A DNA stretch of 64,000 bases from Alloboseaceae bacterium BT-24-1 (GCA_025846845.1 JAOYTL010000011.1:124001-188000); one strand, 5' to 3'. Positions 24,330 to 32,881 are shown, counted from the stretch's first letter. A program made the numbers and translations. Notes: a model not told the origin generated them from the letters alone.

Positions 24330-25364
24330 TCAGCCCTTGATGGCGCGCTCGTAATACTGCGTCTCGAACAGGCCGTCGAACGGAAGTTCCTTCTCCAGCG
24401 AGCCGAGCTTGACCTGATAGGCCTGCATGGCGCGCGCCGGCTCGATGATCTTGCGCGGGTCGATCTCGAACCTGGTCGCCGGCGAGACGAGCGCCTTCTC
24501 GATCAAGGCGGGGTCGACGATGCCCTTGCCGAGCGCGGCGCCGACATGGGGCGCGGCCTTGGCGGGTGTCTTGACCAGAACATCGGCGGCCTTGACCAGG
24601 CCGGACACCAGCTTCTGCACCGCGTCCGGGTTCTTGGTGACGAAGGCGCCGGAGACGGCGACGACAGTGCCGGGCTGGCCGGGGAAGACGTCCTCGCCGC
24701 CGGCGATCAGCTTGATGCCGGGATTGCGGGTCTGGATGATGGTCAGCGCCGGCTCGCGCACGATCGCGCCCTCGACGGCACCGGCCAGCACGGCCTGCTG
24801 CGTCGCGTCGATGCCCATCGGCACCACCTCGACATCGGCCTTGTCCGCCTTGGCGACCTCCCAGAGCCAGTATTGCAGCACGGTATTGGGCACAGAGCCG
24901 GCCGGCTGGGTGGCAAGACGCGCCGGCTTGCCGGTCGCGGCCTTGTGCGCCTTGAAGGCGGCAGCCGCGCTCGTTCCTGCCGTGAAGAACTTCGCCAGGG
25001 CCGGAGCGGCGACGAAGACGTTCTCGCCGGTGGCGGTCGAGGCGACGACGCGGATGTCGACGCCGCGCGAGCGGGCGACGGCCAGCGGCGCAACGCCGGC
25101 GACGTAAAGGTCGATCGTGCCCGAGGCGAGCGCCTGGATCATGTTCGGGCCGGATTCGAACACCGTGAATGTCGGCGTGATGCCGGCCTGCTTCAGCCAG
25201 CCCTCGCCATTGGCGACGAAGATCGGGGCGGTGCCGATGATCGGGATGTAGCCGATGCGGGCCGGGACCGCTTCCTGCGCGTTGGCGTCGGCAAAGGGCG
25301 TGGCGGCCAAGGGCAGCGCGGCGGCGAGCGAAGAGCCGGCGAGCAGGAACTGGCGGCGGTCCAT
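24330..25364 (-). CDS. Sulfonate/nitrate/taurine-type ABC importer, substrate-binding protein
   Basis: 344 residues of the NitT/TauT (SsuA/TauA/ThiY-like) binding family. The N-terminus DRRQFLLAGSSLAAALPLAA resembles a twin-arginine or Sec signal (RRxFL). The mature part opens with IGYIPIIGTAPIFVANGEGW and has EAGI-type and VASTATGENVF segments normal for the family. Ligand class (alkylsulfonate, taurine, pyrimidine or other) cannot be fixed. It is the first gene of the operon and is divergent from an Lrp-type regulator, which may control it. Confidence 0.88.
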   Translation of the reverse strand: MDRRQFLLAGSSLAAALPLAATPFADANAQEAVPARIGYIPIIGTAPIFVANGEGWLKQAGITPTFTVFESGPNMIQALASGTIDLYVAGVAPLAVARSRGVDIRVVASTATGENVFVAAPALAKFFTAGTSAAAAFKAHKAATGKPARLATQPAGSVPNTVLQYWLWEVAKADKADVEVVPMGIDATQQAVLAGAVEGAIVREPALTIIQTRNPGIKLIAGGEDVFPGQPGTVVAVSGAFVTKNPDAVQKLVSGLVKAADVLVKTPAKAAPHVGAALGKGIVDPALIEKALVSPATRFEIDPRKIIEPARAMQAYQVKLGSLEKELPFDGLFETQYYERAIKG

Positions 25365-25418
25365 ATCGTATTTCCCCAGATGGCGTGTGATATCTACCCT
25401 ATTGACGTTTGATAAAAG

Positions 25419-25499
25419 GATTTTCTATCTAAATACAAGAAGAGCTATTCAAAAAGAAGAAAATTCTCCATTGCCTAGGTAAAGCAAAGGGAATTTTCT
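25419..25499. promoter_or_regulatory. AT-rich intergenic region with candidate Lrp operator
   Basis: Between the ABC operon and the Lrp gene the DNA is markedly AT-rich. AGAAAATTC (25458-25466) and GAATTTTCT (25491-25499) form a perfect 9-base inverted pair 24 bases apart, and a related half-site GATTTTCT lies at 25419-25426. Multiple AT-rich half-sites with helical phasing are typical of Lrp/AsnC targets, suggesting autoregulation and control of the divergent operon. Confidence 0.5.
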
Positions 25500-25507
25500 C
25501 CAACGCT

Positions 25508-25990
25508 ATGGATCGAGAGATGGACGCCATTGATCGCAAGATTCTGACTGTGCTGCAGGCAGACTCCAATATCTCGATCGCGGAGCTCGCCGATCGGGTC
25601 GGGCTGTCGCAGACCCCGTGCTGGAAGCGGATTCAGCGCCTCGAACAGACCGGGGTGATCATCAAGCGCGTCGCGCTGGTCGCGCCCGAGAAGATTGGGC
25701 TGGGCCTCACCGTCTTCGTCCAGATCGAGACGGCCGACCATTCCGGCCCCTGGCTGGAGAAGTTCGCGCAGAGCGTCGCGGCGATGCCTGAGGTGATCGA
25801 GTTCTACCGCATGGCCGGCGACGTCGACTACATGCTGCGCGTCGTCGTCGCCGACATGGCCGCCTATGACACCTTCTACAAGAAGCTGATCGAGACGATC
25901 CCGCTCAAGAACGTCACCTCGCGCTTCGCCATGGAGCGGATCAAGGCGACGACCGCTTACAAGGTGCCGGACCTGCCGAAGGCGCCATAG
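25508..25990 (+). CDS. Lrp/AsnC-family transcriptional regulator
   Basis: 160 residues: N-terminal helix-turn-helix (MDAIDRKILTVLQAD, ISIAELADRVGLSQTPCWKRI), then the RAM/ligand-binding domain (FVQIETADHSGPWLEKFAQ, RMAGDVDYMLRVVV). Proteins of this type bind amino acids and form octamers on DNA. ATG 25508 or 25520 could be the start. It is divergent from the sulfonate/taurine-type operon and is followed, on the same strand, by an FAH-family gene 104 bases downstream; either could be a target. Confidence 0.9.
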   Translation: MDREMDAIDRKILTVLQADSNISIAELADRVGLSQTPCWKRIQRLEQTGVIIKRVALVAPEKIGLGLTVFVQIETADHSGPWLEKFAQSVAAMPEVIEFYRMAGDVDYMLRVVVADMAAYDTFYKKLIETIPLKNVTSRFAMERIKATTAYKVPDLPKAP

Positions 25991-26094
25991 TCCTCCTTGC
26001 GAGGAGCGCAGCCCCCTCCAGCGACCCGGGGCACTTGCCCCGGCGGGCATGCTCCCGCATGAACGCTCCCGTATTTCTCGAACGGGGCGCCGTC

Positions 26095-26781
26095 ATGTCC
26101 AGCTATGTCATCGATCCGCCGAAGGTTGCCGTGATCCCGGTGTCCGGCGGCGGCGCGTTCCCGGTGCGCCGCATCTTCTGTGTCGGCCGCAACTACGCCG
26201 AGCACACCCGCGAGATGGGCGGCGATCCCGATCGCGAGGAGCCGTTCTTCTTCACCAAGCCGTCCGACGCCGTGCTGACCGGCGGCGCCGACATGCCCTA
26301 TCCGCCGAAGACCGCCGACCTCCATCACGAGATGGAACTCGTCGTCGCGATCGGGAAGGGCGGCAAGGACATCGCCGAGGCCGACGCACTCTCCCATGTC
26401 TTCGGTTATGCCGCCGGCTTCGACATGACCCGCCGCGACCTGCAGGGCGCGGCCAAGAAGGCCGGCAAGCCCTGGGACATGGGCAAGGGCTTCGATTTCT
26501 CGGCGCCGATCGGCGATCTCGTCCCGGCCGCCAAGGCGGGCCATCCCGACAAGGGGCTGATCGAGCTCAAGGTCAACGGCGCGGTGCGCCAGAGTTCCGA
26601 TCTCGGCAAGATGATCTGGAACGTGCCGGAGACGATCTCGTACCTCTCCAATTTCGTCACGCTGGCGCCGGGCGACCTGATCATGACCGGCACGCCGGAA
26701 GGCGTCGCCGCCGTCGTCAAGGGCGATCTGCTCGAAGGCACGATCGCGGGTGTCGGCACTGTCCGCACCAGGATCGTCTGA
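26095..26781 (+). CDS. Fumarylpyruvate hydrolase-like FAH-family protein
   Basis: 228 residues, a compact FAH domain. Motifs: IFCVGRNYAEHTREMG, FFFTKPSDAV, the acidic metal pair in HHEMELVVAIG, FDMTRRDLQ, and TGTPEGVAAV. The insert KKAGKPWDMGKGFDFSAPIG is characteristic of fumarylpyruvate hydrolases and YcgM-like proteins, and the length is right for them. The likely reaction is hydrolysis of fumarylpyruvate to fumarate and pyruvate, the last step of the gentisate pathway, although acylpyruvase activity on other diketo acids is possible. The ATG at 26095 gives the conserved start; a DapA-family gene follows after 25 bases. Confidence 0.82.
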   Translation: MSSYVIDPPKVAVIPVSGGGAFPVRRIFCVGRNYAEHTREMGGDPDREEPFFFTKPSDAVLTGGADMPYPPKTADLHHEMELVVAIGKGGKDIAEADALSHVFGYAAGFDMTRRDLQGAAKKAGKPWDMGKGFDFSAPIGDLVPAAKAGHPDKGLIELKVNGAVRQSSDLGKMIWNVPETISYLSNFVTLAPGDLIMTGTPEGVAAVVKGDLLEGTIAGVGTVRTRIV

Positions 26782-26806
26782 TCCGGCTGGCTTAAGGAAC
26801 CTTACC

Positions 26807-27736
26807 ATGCGTCTGACCACCGAAGCTTCCGGCGTTTTCCCGATCGCGCCGACCCCGTTCAATCCGGACGGCAGCGTCGACTGGACCTCGGTTGACCGGC
26901 TCTTCGACTTCTATGCCGGCATCGGCTCGGATGGCGTCACCGTGCTCGGCATCATGGGCGAAGCGCCCAAGCTCGAGCCGGAGGAATCGCTCGGCCTGGT
27001 CAAGCGCGCTGTCGCCAGGATGGGCGGCAAACCGATCATCGTCGGTGTCTCGGCGCCGGGCTTTGCGGCGATGCGATCGCTGGCGCGGCAGGTGATGGAA
27101 TTGGGCGCCGGCGGCGTGATGATCGCCCCGCCGACAAACCTGCGCACCGACGACCAGATCACCGGCTATTACGCCCAGGCGGTCGAGGCGATCGGCACCG
27201 ACATTCCCTTCGTCATCCAGGATTATCCGCTGACGCTCTCGGTGGTGATGACGCCGGCCGTGATCCGCAAGATCATCCAGGACAACCCATCCTGCGTGAT
27301 GCTGAAGCACGAGGATTGGCCGGGCCTTGAGAAAATCTCGACGCTGCGCAAGTTCGAAGCCGAGGGCTCGCTGCGGCGCGTCGCCATCCTGACCGGCAAT
27401 GGCGGGCTCTTCCTCGATTTCGAGATGGAGCGCGGCGCCGACGGCGCCAATACCGGCTACGCCTTCCCGGAGCTGCTGATCGACGTGGTCAAGGCCAGCA
27501 AGGCCGGCCGCCGCGACGATGCGCATGACATCTTCGACGCGCATCTGCCGCTATTGCGCTACGAGCAGCAGCAGGGTGTCGGCCTCGCCGTGCGCAAATA
27601 CGTGATGATGAAGCGCGGCATCCTGGCGAGCGACGCGCAGCGCAAGCCCGGCCCGGGCCTCACCGCCGCCGCCAAGGCCGAGGTGGACTATCTGCTCGGC
27701 CGCCTGGCGAAGCACGATCCGCGCGCGAAGCTCTGA
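26807..27736 (+). CDS. DapA/dihydrodipicolinate synthase-family aldolase
   Basis: 309 residues, TIM-barrel class I aldolase of the DHDPS/N-acetylneuraminate lyase family. The Schiff-base lysine is Lys167 (CVMLKHEDW) and the catalytic tyrosine is Tyr140 (FVIQDYPL). The substrate-loop motif reads GIMGEAPKL rather than the GTTGE of true DapA, and a biosynthetic DapA would not be expected in a catabolic pair, so a pyruvate-dependent aldolase or dehydratase of sugar-acid or hydroxyproline-type metabolism is more likely. The start at 26807 follows AAGGAACC. It is translationally close to the FAH gene, suggesting a shared pathway releasing pyruvate. Confidence 0.82.
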   Translation: MRLTTEASGVFPIAPTPFNPDGSVDWTSVDRLFDFYAGIGSDGVTVLGIMGEAPKLEPEESLGLVKRAVARMGGKPIIVGVSAPGFAAMRSLARQVMELGAGGVMIAPPTNLRTDDQITGYYAQAVEAIGTDIPFVIQDYPLTLSVVMTPAVIRKIIQDNPSCVMLKHEDWPGLEKISTLRKFEAEGSLRRVAILTGNGGLFLDFEMERGADGANTGYAFPELLIDVVKASKAGRRDDAHDIFDAHLPLLRYEQQQGVGLAVRKYVMMKRGILASDAQRKPGPGLTAAAKAEVDYLLGRLAKHDPRAKL

Positions 27737-27853
27737 GTAGCAGCAGCGGGCCGATTAGATTGCGGGTGCCGCGGGTTCAGAGCGCGGCTCTCGAAGGCCA
27801 TGGACGCGGCCCCCGAGCCATGCAACCCTGAGCTGCGGCTTGGGGGATTGAAT

Positions 27854-28111
27854 ATGCGTCTTGCTCTTCTGCTCGGCAGTGCCGCGCTGATCGCTCTTGG
27901 CTCGTCGGGGCCCGCATCTGCGCAAGGCGGGGGCGTCCATCCGGAGTGCCGCGGCATGAGGGATCAGCGCTCCTGCAATTGCGCGCTCACCAATGGCGGG
28001 CGAGTCATCGATGACCCCGGTCGCCCTGGCCGCAAGGTCTGGCGGTCGGCCAGGGTCGGCACAGCCGCCCACATGGCCTACATGAACTGCTCGAATGGCT
28101 CGGGGCGGTAG
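27854..28111 (+). CDS. Small cysteine-containing exported protein
   Basis: 85 residues. Signal peptide MRLALLLGSAALIALGSSGP (cleavage after ASAQ), then a ~60-residue mature part with four cysteines (ECRG, SCNCAL, MNCSN) that could form two disulfides. I do not recognise the family. It lies 117 bases after the DapA-family gene and converges on the ialB-like gene. Confidence 0.65.
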   Translation: MRLALLLGSAALIALGSSGPASAQGGGVHPECRGMRDQRSCNCALTNGGRVIDDPGRPGRKVWRSARVGTAAHMAYMNCSNGSGR

Positions 28112-28139
28112 TCGTATCGAGCTCTGGCGTGATCGTAAA

Positions 28140-28166
28140 CCGCCGAGGCGTCATGCGCCGCGGCGG
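28140..28166. terminator. Bidirectional terminator between converging genes
   Basis: A strong hairpin: CCGCCG (28140-28145) pairs with CGGCGG (28161-28166), and GGCG with CGCC, around a TCATG loop and one A/G mismatch. On the plus strand it is followed by CTTATT, on the minus strand by TTTACG. It sits between the stops of the small exported protein and the IalB-family gene, so it can serve both. Confidence 0.6.
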
Positions 28167-28174
28167 CTTATTCA

Positions 28175-28939
28175 CTAGTTCGCCAGCTGCGCCAGCCGGT
28201 CGAGCGCCGGGCCAAAACCGTTCAGCGCGATGTTGAACGAAACGACGTCGTTGTTCGCAAGGTTGAGCGCGGCCGCTGTCAGCGTTTTGCCGCCCTTCAT
28301 CGCGTCGGTGGCGACGGTCGGGAAAGAGACCGGCAGCAGGCAGCCGGAGGGCGAGCAGGTCGAGAAGCGCAGGCCCTGGCCGAGATCCCTGTCGTCGAGC
28401 TTGAGCACCGCACCGTTTTCGAGCTTGAGCCAGAACGGCATCAGGATCGTGCCCTCGGCGCGGCCATCCTTCGGTGCGCGCAGTTCGATCGCAAAGACGC
28501 GCTGATTGGTGCGGCTGTCGCCCTGAGACTGGGTCAGCACGCAGAGCTTCTGTCCGTCATTGATGCGGCAATCGACCGTCCAGTCGCCATAAACCTCGTT
28601 CACCGCCGAGGCGCCGTTCGGCAGCCGCGCGGCCTGGGTCGTGGGCTGGCTAACGACGGGTGCTGCCGCCGGCGCCTGTGCCGTGGCAGGGCGAGCCGGC
28701 GGATTCGCTGGCCGGGTGGGCGGATTCGCCGTCGCCGGGCGGGCCGCGGGTGCTGGGCGCGTCGCTGGGGCAGGGCGAGCGGCCGGTGCGCGCGGCGCCG
28801 GCTCAGCCTGCGGCTCGGGGTCCTCGGCCTGTTCGGTCGCGGGCGGCTCGCGCTGGGCGAGCGCCGGAGAGGTCAGCAATGCGAAGGCGAGGCCACCGAC
28901 GAGGACCGCGGCGGAGAAAGGCGTGCTGGATCGGATCAT
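28175..28939 (-). CDS. Invasion-associated locus B (IalB) family exported protein
   Basis: 254 residues. A signal peptide (AAVLVGGLAFALLTSPALAQ) is followed by about 70 residues of low-complexity Pro/Ala/Arg sequence, then an IalB domain: VYGDWTVDCRINDGQKLCVL, GTILMPFWLKLENGAVLKLD, FSTCSPSGCLLPVSF. Conserved cysteines suggest disulfides in the periplasm. IalB was named in Bartonella, but the family is widespread in non-pathogenic Hyphomicrobiales with unknown function. The ATG at 28939 is used; the frame extends 10 codons more. Its leader has a 14-base-pair perfect hairpin. Confidence 0.85.
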   Translation of the reverse strand: MIRSSTPFSAAVLVGGLAFALLTSPALAQREPPATEQAEDPEPQAEPAPRAPAARPAPATRPAPAARPATANPPTRPANPPARPATAQAPAAAPVVSQPTTQAARLPNGASAVNEVYGDWTVDCRINDGQKLCVLTQSQGDSRTNQRVFAIELRAPKDGRAEGTILMPFWLKLENGAVLKLDDRDLGQGLRFSTCSPSGCLLPVSFPTVATDAMKGGKTLTAAALNLANNDVVSFNIALNGFGPALDRLAQLAN

Positions 28940-28963
28940 GATATCGAGTTTCGATGAAAGCTG

Positions 28964-28995
28964 AAGCATCGGCCAGCTTGTGCTGGCCGATGCTT
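28964..28995 (-). promoter_or_regulatory. Perfect 14-bp hairpin in the ialB-like leader
   Basis: AAGCATCGGCCAGC (28964-28977) and GCTGGCCGATGCTT (28982-28995) pair without mismatch around a 4-base loop. On the minus strand the hairpin ends 24 bases upstream of the IalB-family start codon and is not followed by a T-run, so it is more likely a leader-stability element or an operator than a terminator. The remaining sequence to 29119 is relatively AT-rich and holds no gene I can support. Confidence 0.6.
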
Positions 28996-29119
28996 TGGTT
29001 CTTACCGAAAAGTCGGAAAGTGTCTACCGGGATGTATTTGCCAAGGTTATGGCGACGCATCGTTCAGCCTAGTTTTATACTATAGTAGTTCTAAATATAG
29101 GGCATCCTTGAGTTGATGT

Positions 29120-29992
29120 TCAGGCCACGCCAGCCGCTTCGGTCTTCAGCTCTTCCACCGACGGGATGCGCCCCTCGAACCACCAGGCCGCAGCGGCGCG
29201 CGACATCGCCGCGCCGTCATGGCCGATGCCCGGCACGGTGATCAGCGTCCAGTTGCAGGACAGGCCGCGCCTGGCTGCTTCGGCCTTGGCGAAGTCGAGC
29301 ATGAAATGGGCGCGGGCATAGCGCATCGGCCCCTGCGCCAGCGCCTCTGCCTGCGCCGGCAGGTTCGGATCGCTGGTGACGATGTCCTGGTCGCCGGCGA
29401 AGATCACCATCGGCCAGGCCAGCCAGCGCTCGAGTTCCGCCTCGTCGAGGCCGAGCCCGCCAAGCCCTTCCGGGAAACGCCGCTCCAGCGTCGGCAGCGT
29501 GTACCAGCCTGAATTGGCGGCGAAGGCTACCTCGTAGGGCGTCTCAACTTGGGTCGCCAGCAGGCGATGGACGAACTGGCCGCCGGCGGAGTGGCCGAAC
29601 AGCCTGACCTTGTCGCGCTTCGTCACGCCGGCTTTGCGCAGCGCCGCCAGAACCCGGGCGGGCACGGCATAGAGCCAGTCGTCCTGGGAGGCGATCGTGC
29701 CGTCCTCGCCGACAAGGAGGCCGTTATTATAGCCCTCGGCCTTGGGATAGTGCTCGTTGCCGAAGGTCGGGGCGACGATCAGCAGGTTGTGCGTCTCGGC
29801 GGCATCGATCCAGAAATCGCGATAGTCGTCGCCATTGCGCAGCATGCCGTGCTGGACAAAGACGACCTCATCGTCCGGACCGTGTTTGGCTGGCCGGTAG
29901 AAATTGACCTCGAGCGGACGCTGCGGATGGCGCGCGTCGACGAAGGGCAGGGCGCTGCGGCCCTGCGGCGGATCGAGTGTGAGCGTGGTCAT
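29120..29992 (-). CDS. Alpha/beta hydrolase linked to peptide ABC system 1
   Basis: 290 residues, cytoplasmic. The core has HGMLRNGDDY for the oxyanion region, nucleophile elbow FGHSAGGQ (Ser135), an acid in AGDQDIVTSD, and a His in GIGHDGAAM. The pattern resembles PHB-depolymerase/feruloyl-esterase-like hydrolases. Its ATG overlaps the stop of the dppF-like gene (ATGA-type), so it belongs to the transporter operon and probably acts on whatever that system imports. The substrate is unknown. Confidence 0.8.
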   Translation of the reverse strand: MTTLTLDPPQGRSALPFVDARHPQRPLEVNFYRPAKHGPDDEVVFVQHGMLRNGDDYRDFWIDAAETHNLLIVAPTFGNEHYPKAEGYNNGLLVGEDGTIASQDDWLYAVPARVLAALRKAGVTKRDKVRLFGHSAGGQFVHRLLATQVETPYEVAFAANSGWYTLPTLERRFPEGLGGLGLDEAELERWLAWPMVIFAGDQDIVTSDPNLPAQAEALAQGPMRYARAHFMLDFAKAEAARRGLSCNWTLITVPGIGHDGAAMSRAAAAWWFEGRIPSVEELKTEAAGVA

Positions 29993-30996
29993 GCGGCCTT
30001 CGGTATGGTGTGCAGGTGGCAGGCGGCGCTGCGGCCGGGCGCGATTTCCGTGAGTTCCGGACGGACCTCGCGGCAGACCGCCATGGCGTGCTCGCAGCGC
30101 GGGTGAAACGGGCAGCCGGGCGGCGGGGCCAGCGGCGAGGGCAGTTCGCCCTTCAGCGGCTGGAAACTGCTCTTACGCCGTGCCGCCGAGGGGATCGCCT
30201 TGATCAGGGCGGCGCTATAGGGATGCGCCGGCTCGGCGAAGATCGCGGTCGCGCTGCCGATCTCGACGATGCGGCCGAGATACATGATCGCGACGCGGTC
30301 GCTGATATGGCGGACCAGGCCGAGATCGTGGCTGACGAAGAGATAGGTCAGCCCGTGCCGTTCGCGGATATCCATGAACAGGTTGATCACCTGCGCCTGG
30401 ATCGAGACGTCGAGCGCCGAGACCGGCTCGTCGCAGACCAGGAAGTCGGGCTTCACCGCGAGCGCCCGGGCGATGCCGATGCGCTGACGCTGGCCGCCGG
30501 AGAACTGGTGCGGATAGCGCTCGCGATAGGCAAGATCGAGTCCGACCTCGCTCAGCGCCCGGTCGACCGCGCCGTCGAGCTCCGCCTTCGGCACCAGTTT
30601 GTGGACCGAGAGCGCCTCGCCGACGATGCGGCTCACCCGCATGCGCGGGTCGAGCGAGGCGTAGGGGTCCTGGAAGATCATCTGCACCTTGAGCAGATAA
30701 TCGAGCCGGTCCTTGCCCTTGAGGCCAGCCGCCGAGCGGCCCTTGTAGAACACCTCGCCCTCGGTCGGCGGCAGGATGCCGGTGGCGATGCGCGCCAGCG
30801 TCGACTTCCCGCAGCCGGATTCGCCGACGAGGCCGAGCACTTCGCCCTTCCTGACGCTGAGGTCGACGCCGTCGACGGCCTTCAGGGTCGAGGGCGGGGC
30901 GTGCCGGCCGATTGCAGTCAGGATGCGCTCGGCGAGATTGGCCTTGCCGCGGAAGTATTTGCGGACGCCGCGCAGCTCGAACAAGGGCTCGCTCAT
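29989..30996 (-). CDS. Dipeptide/oligopeptide ABC importer 1, ATPase DppF-type
   Basis: 335 residues. Walker A GESGCGKSTLA, signature FSGGQRQRIGIARAL, Walker B FLVCDEPVSALD, and the OppF/DppF C-terminal Fe-S-type segment PGCPFHPRCEHAM. It pairs with the DppD-type ATPase encoded just before it; the two genes overlap in an ATGA arrangement. Fifth gene of a system whose order is dppA-B-C-D-F-hydrolase. Confidence 0.92.
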   Translation of the reverse strand: MSEPLFELRGVRKYFRGKANLAERILTAIGRHAPPSTLKAVDGVDLSVRKGEVLGLVGESGCGKSTLARIATGILPPTEGEVFYKGRSAAGLKGKDRLDYLLKVQMIFQDPYASLDPRMRVSRIVGEALSVHKLVPKAELDGAVDRALSEVGLDLAYRERYPHQFSGGQRQRIGIARALAVKPDFLVCDEPVSALDVSIQAQVINLFMDIRERHGLTYLFVSHDLGLVRHISDRVAIMYLGRIVEIGSATAIFAEPAHPYSAALIKAIPSAARRKSSFQPLKGELPSPLAPPPGCPFHPRCEHAMAVCREVRPELTEIAPGRSAACHLHTIPKAA

Positions 30997-31976
30997 GCCG
31001 CCACCCGGTCGGGCACGGGGTTATGACAACGCAGCGTGCGGCCGTCATGGGCCTGCGGCTGCGGATCGCTATCGGCGCAGACGGGCAGGGTCCGCTCGCA
31101 GCGTGGGCGGAACGGGCAGCCCGAGGGGCGCGAGTCGATGCGCGGCGCCATGCCATCGATCTGGTGCAGGCGCTCGCCGACTTCGACCATCGTGGCCGAG
31201 GAGTTGAGCAGGCCGAGCGTGTAGGGGTGGCGCGGCCGGTCGAGCACGGTCTCGACCGCGCCGATCTCGACGATGCGCCCGGCATACATCACCGCGACCC
31301 GGTCAGCGAGTTCGGCGACGACGGCGAGGTCGTGGGTGATCCAGATCACCGCGGCGCCGGTCTCGCGCGAGAGCTTCTGCACCTCGTAGAGAATTTGCGC
31401 CTGGATGGTGACGTCGAGCGCCGTGGTCGGCTCGTCGGCAATGATCAGGTCGGGATCGTTCAGGAGCGCGGTCGCGATCGCGACGCGCTGGCGCATGCCG
31501 CCGGAGAATTCATGCGGGAACTGCTTGAGGCGCGTCTCCGGCGAGGAGATGCCGACCCGGGCCAGCGCCTTCGCCGCCTTGGCGAGCGCTTCCTGCCGGC
31601 TGCAGGCGCGATGCTCGAGGATCGCTTCGCTCATCTGCTCGCCGATGCTGAGCACCGGGTTCAGCGTCATCAGCGGATCCTGGAAGATCATCGCGATCCG
31701 GTCGCCGCGCAGTTGGCGCAGGCGCTCCTGCGAGGCGGCGCGCAGATCGGTGCCCTCGAACAGCACCTCGCCGGCGACGACCTCGCCCGGCGGGTCGATC
31801 AGCTGCACCAGCGAGAAGCCGGTCACCGACTTGCCCGAGCCGGACTCGCCGACGAGGCCGAGCACCTCGCCCTTGGCGACGCTGAAGTCGACGCCGTCGA
31901 CCGCCGGCCAGGCGCCGTCCTGCGCATGGAACACGGTCTTGAGGCCGCGCACGGAGAGGAGGGGAGCGTCGCTCAT
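30993..31976 (-). CDS. Dipeptide/oligopeptide ABC importer 1, ATPase DppD-type
   Basis: 327 residues. Walker A GESGSGKSVTG, signature FSGGMRQRVAIATAL, Walker B LIIADEPTTALD, and a C-terminal cysteine segment (GCPFRPRCERTLPVC) as in OppD/DppD. The start is the ATG at 31976 overlapping the end of the permease gene; the longer frame upstream is not real. Couples ATP hydrolysis to the DppBC channel. Confidence 0.92.
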   Translation of the reverse strand: MSDAPLLSVRGLKTVFHAQDGAWPAVDGVDFSVAKGEVLGLVGESGSGKSVTGFSLVQLIDPPGEVVAGEVLFEGTDLRAASQERLRQLRGDRIAMIFQDPLMTLNPVLSIGEQMSEAILEHRACSRQEALAKAAKALARVGISSPETRLKQFPHEFSGGMRQRVAIATALLNDPDLIIADEPTTALDVTIQAQILYEVQKLSRETGAAVIWITHDLAVVAELADRVAVMYAGRIVEIGAVETVLDRPRHPYTLGLLNSSATMVEVGERLHQIDGMAPRIDSRPSGCPFRPRCERTLPVCADSDPQPQAHDGRTLRCHNPVPDRVAA

Positions 31977-32881
31977 GCGCGCACGTTGAAGCTGCGGCGC
32001 AGGCGGTCGCCGACGAGGTTGAGAGACATGATCAGCAGCACCAGCGCGATCCCGGGGAAGACGGCGATCCAGTATTCGCCTGAGAGCAGGAACTCGAAGC
32101 CGTTGGCGATCAGGAGGCCGAGCGAGGGCTGCGTCACCGGCACGCCGACGCCGAGGAAGGAGAGCGTCGCCTCCAGCGTGATCGCCGAGGCGATGCTGAT
32201 CGAGGCGACGACGAGCACGGCGCCGACCGAGTTCGGCAAGAGATGCGCCAGCATGATGTGGCGTGTCGGCAGGCCGAAATTCACGGCGGCCTCGATGTAC
32301 TCCTTGCGCCGTTCGACTAGCGCTGCCGCCCGCATCAAACGGGCGTACTGCGCCCATTGCACCAGCACGATGGCGAGGATGACCTTGTCGACGCCGCGGC
32401 CGATCGAAGCGAGCAGCACCAGCGCCACCAGGATCGAGGGGAAGCCGAGCATGAAATCGACGATGCGCATGATGACGGCATCGACCGCGCCGCCGAACTG
32501 CGCCGCGGCGAGTCCGGCGAGGATGCCGATGGAGAGTGCGCCAATGGTCGAGGCGAGGCCGACGAGCAGGCTGGTGCGCAGGCCATAGAGGATGGCGCTC
32601 AGCATATCGCGGCCCTGCGCGTCGCTGCCGAGCCAGTAGCTGAAGCCGGTCATGCCCTGCTCGCCGGGCGCCAGCCGGTTGTCCATCACGCTGAGCGAAC
32701 CGAGATCATGCGGGTTCTGCGGCGCGATCACCGGCGCGAGCAAAGCGAGCAGCACCATGATGCCGAGCAGGATCATGGCGCCGCGTGTCGTCGGGCGGTT
32801 GCGCAGGCGGCGCAGCACCTTCTCGCGCAAGGGCGTATCGGCCTGCGCGGGGCCGGCGAGGCGGGGAGCGTCCAGGCTCAT
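31973..32881 (-). CDS. Dipeptide/oligopeptide ABC importer 1, permease DppC-type
   Basis: 302 residues. An N-terminal cytoplasmic segment and first span (TRGAMILLGIMVLLALLAPV), a periplasmic loop with the DppC-typical YWLGSDAQGRDMLSAILYG, and the coupling helix region (EYIEAAVNFGLPTRHIMLAH). It starts at the ATG overlapping the DppB stop. Inner-membrane partner of the DppB-type permease. Confidence 0.92.
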   Translation of the reverse strand: MSLDAPRLAGPAQADTPLREKVLRRLRNRPTTRGAMILLGIMVLLALLAPVIAPQNPHDLGSLSVMDNRLAPGEQGMTGFSYWLGSDAQGRDMLSAILYGLRTSLLVGLASTIGALSIGILAGLAAAQFGGAVDAVIMRIVDFMLGFPSILVALVLLASIGRGVDKVILAIVLVQWAQYARLMRAAALVERRKEYIEAAVNFGLPTRHIMLAHLLPNSVGAVLVVASISIASAITLEATLSFLGVGVPVTQPSLGLLIANGFEFLLSGEYWIAVFPGIALVLLIMSLNLVGDRLRRSFNVRA

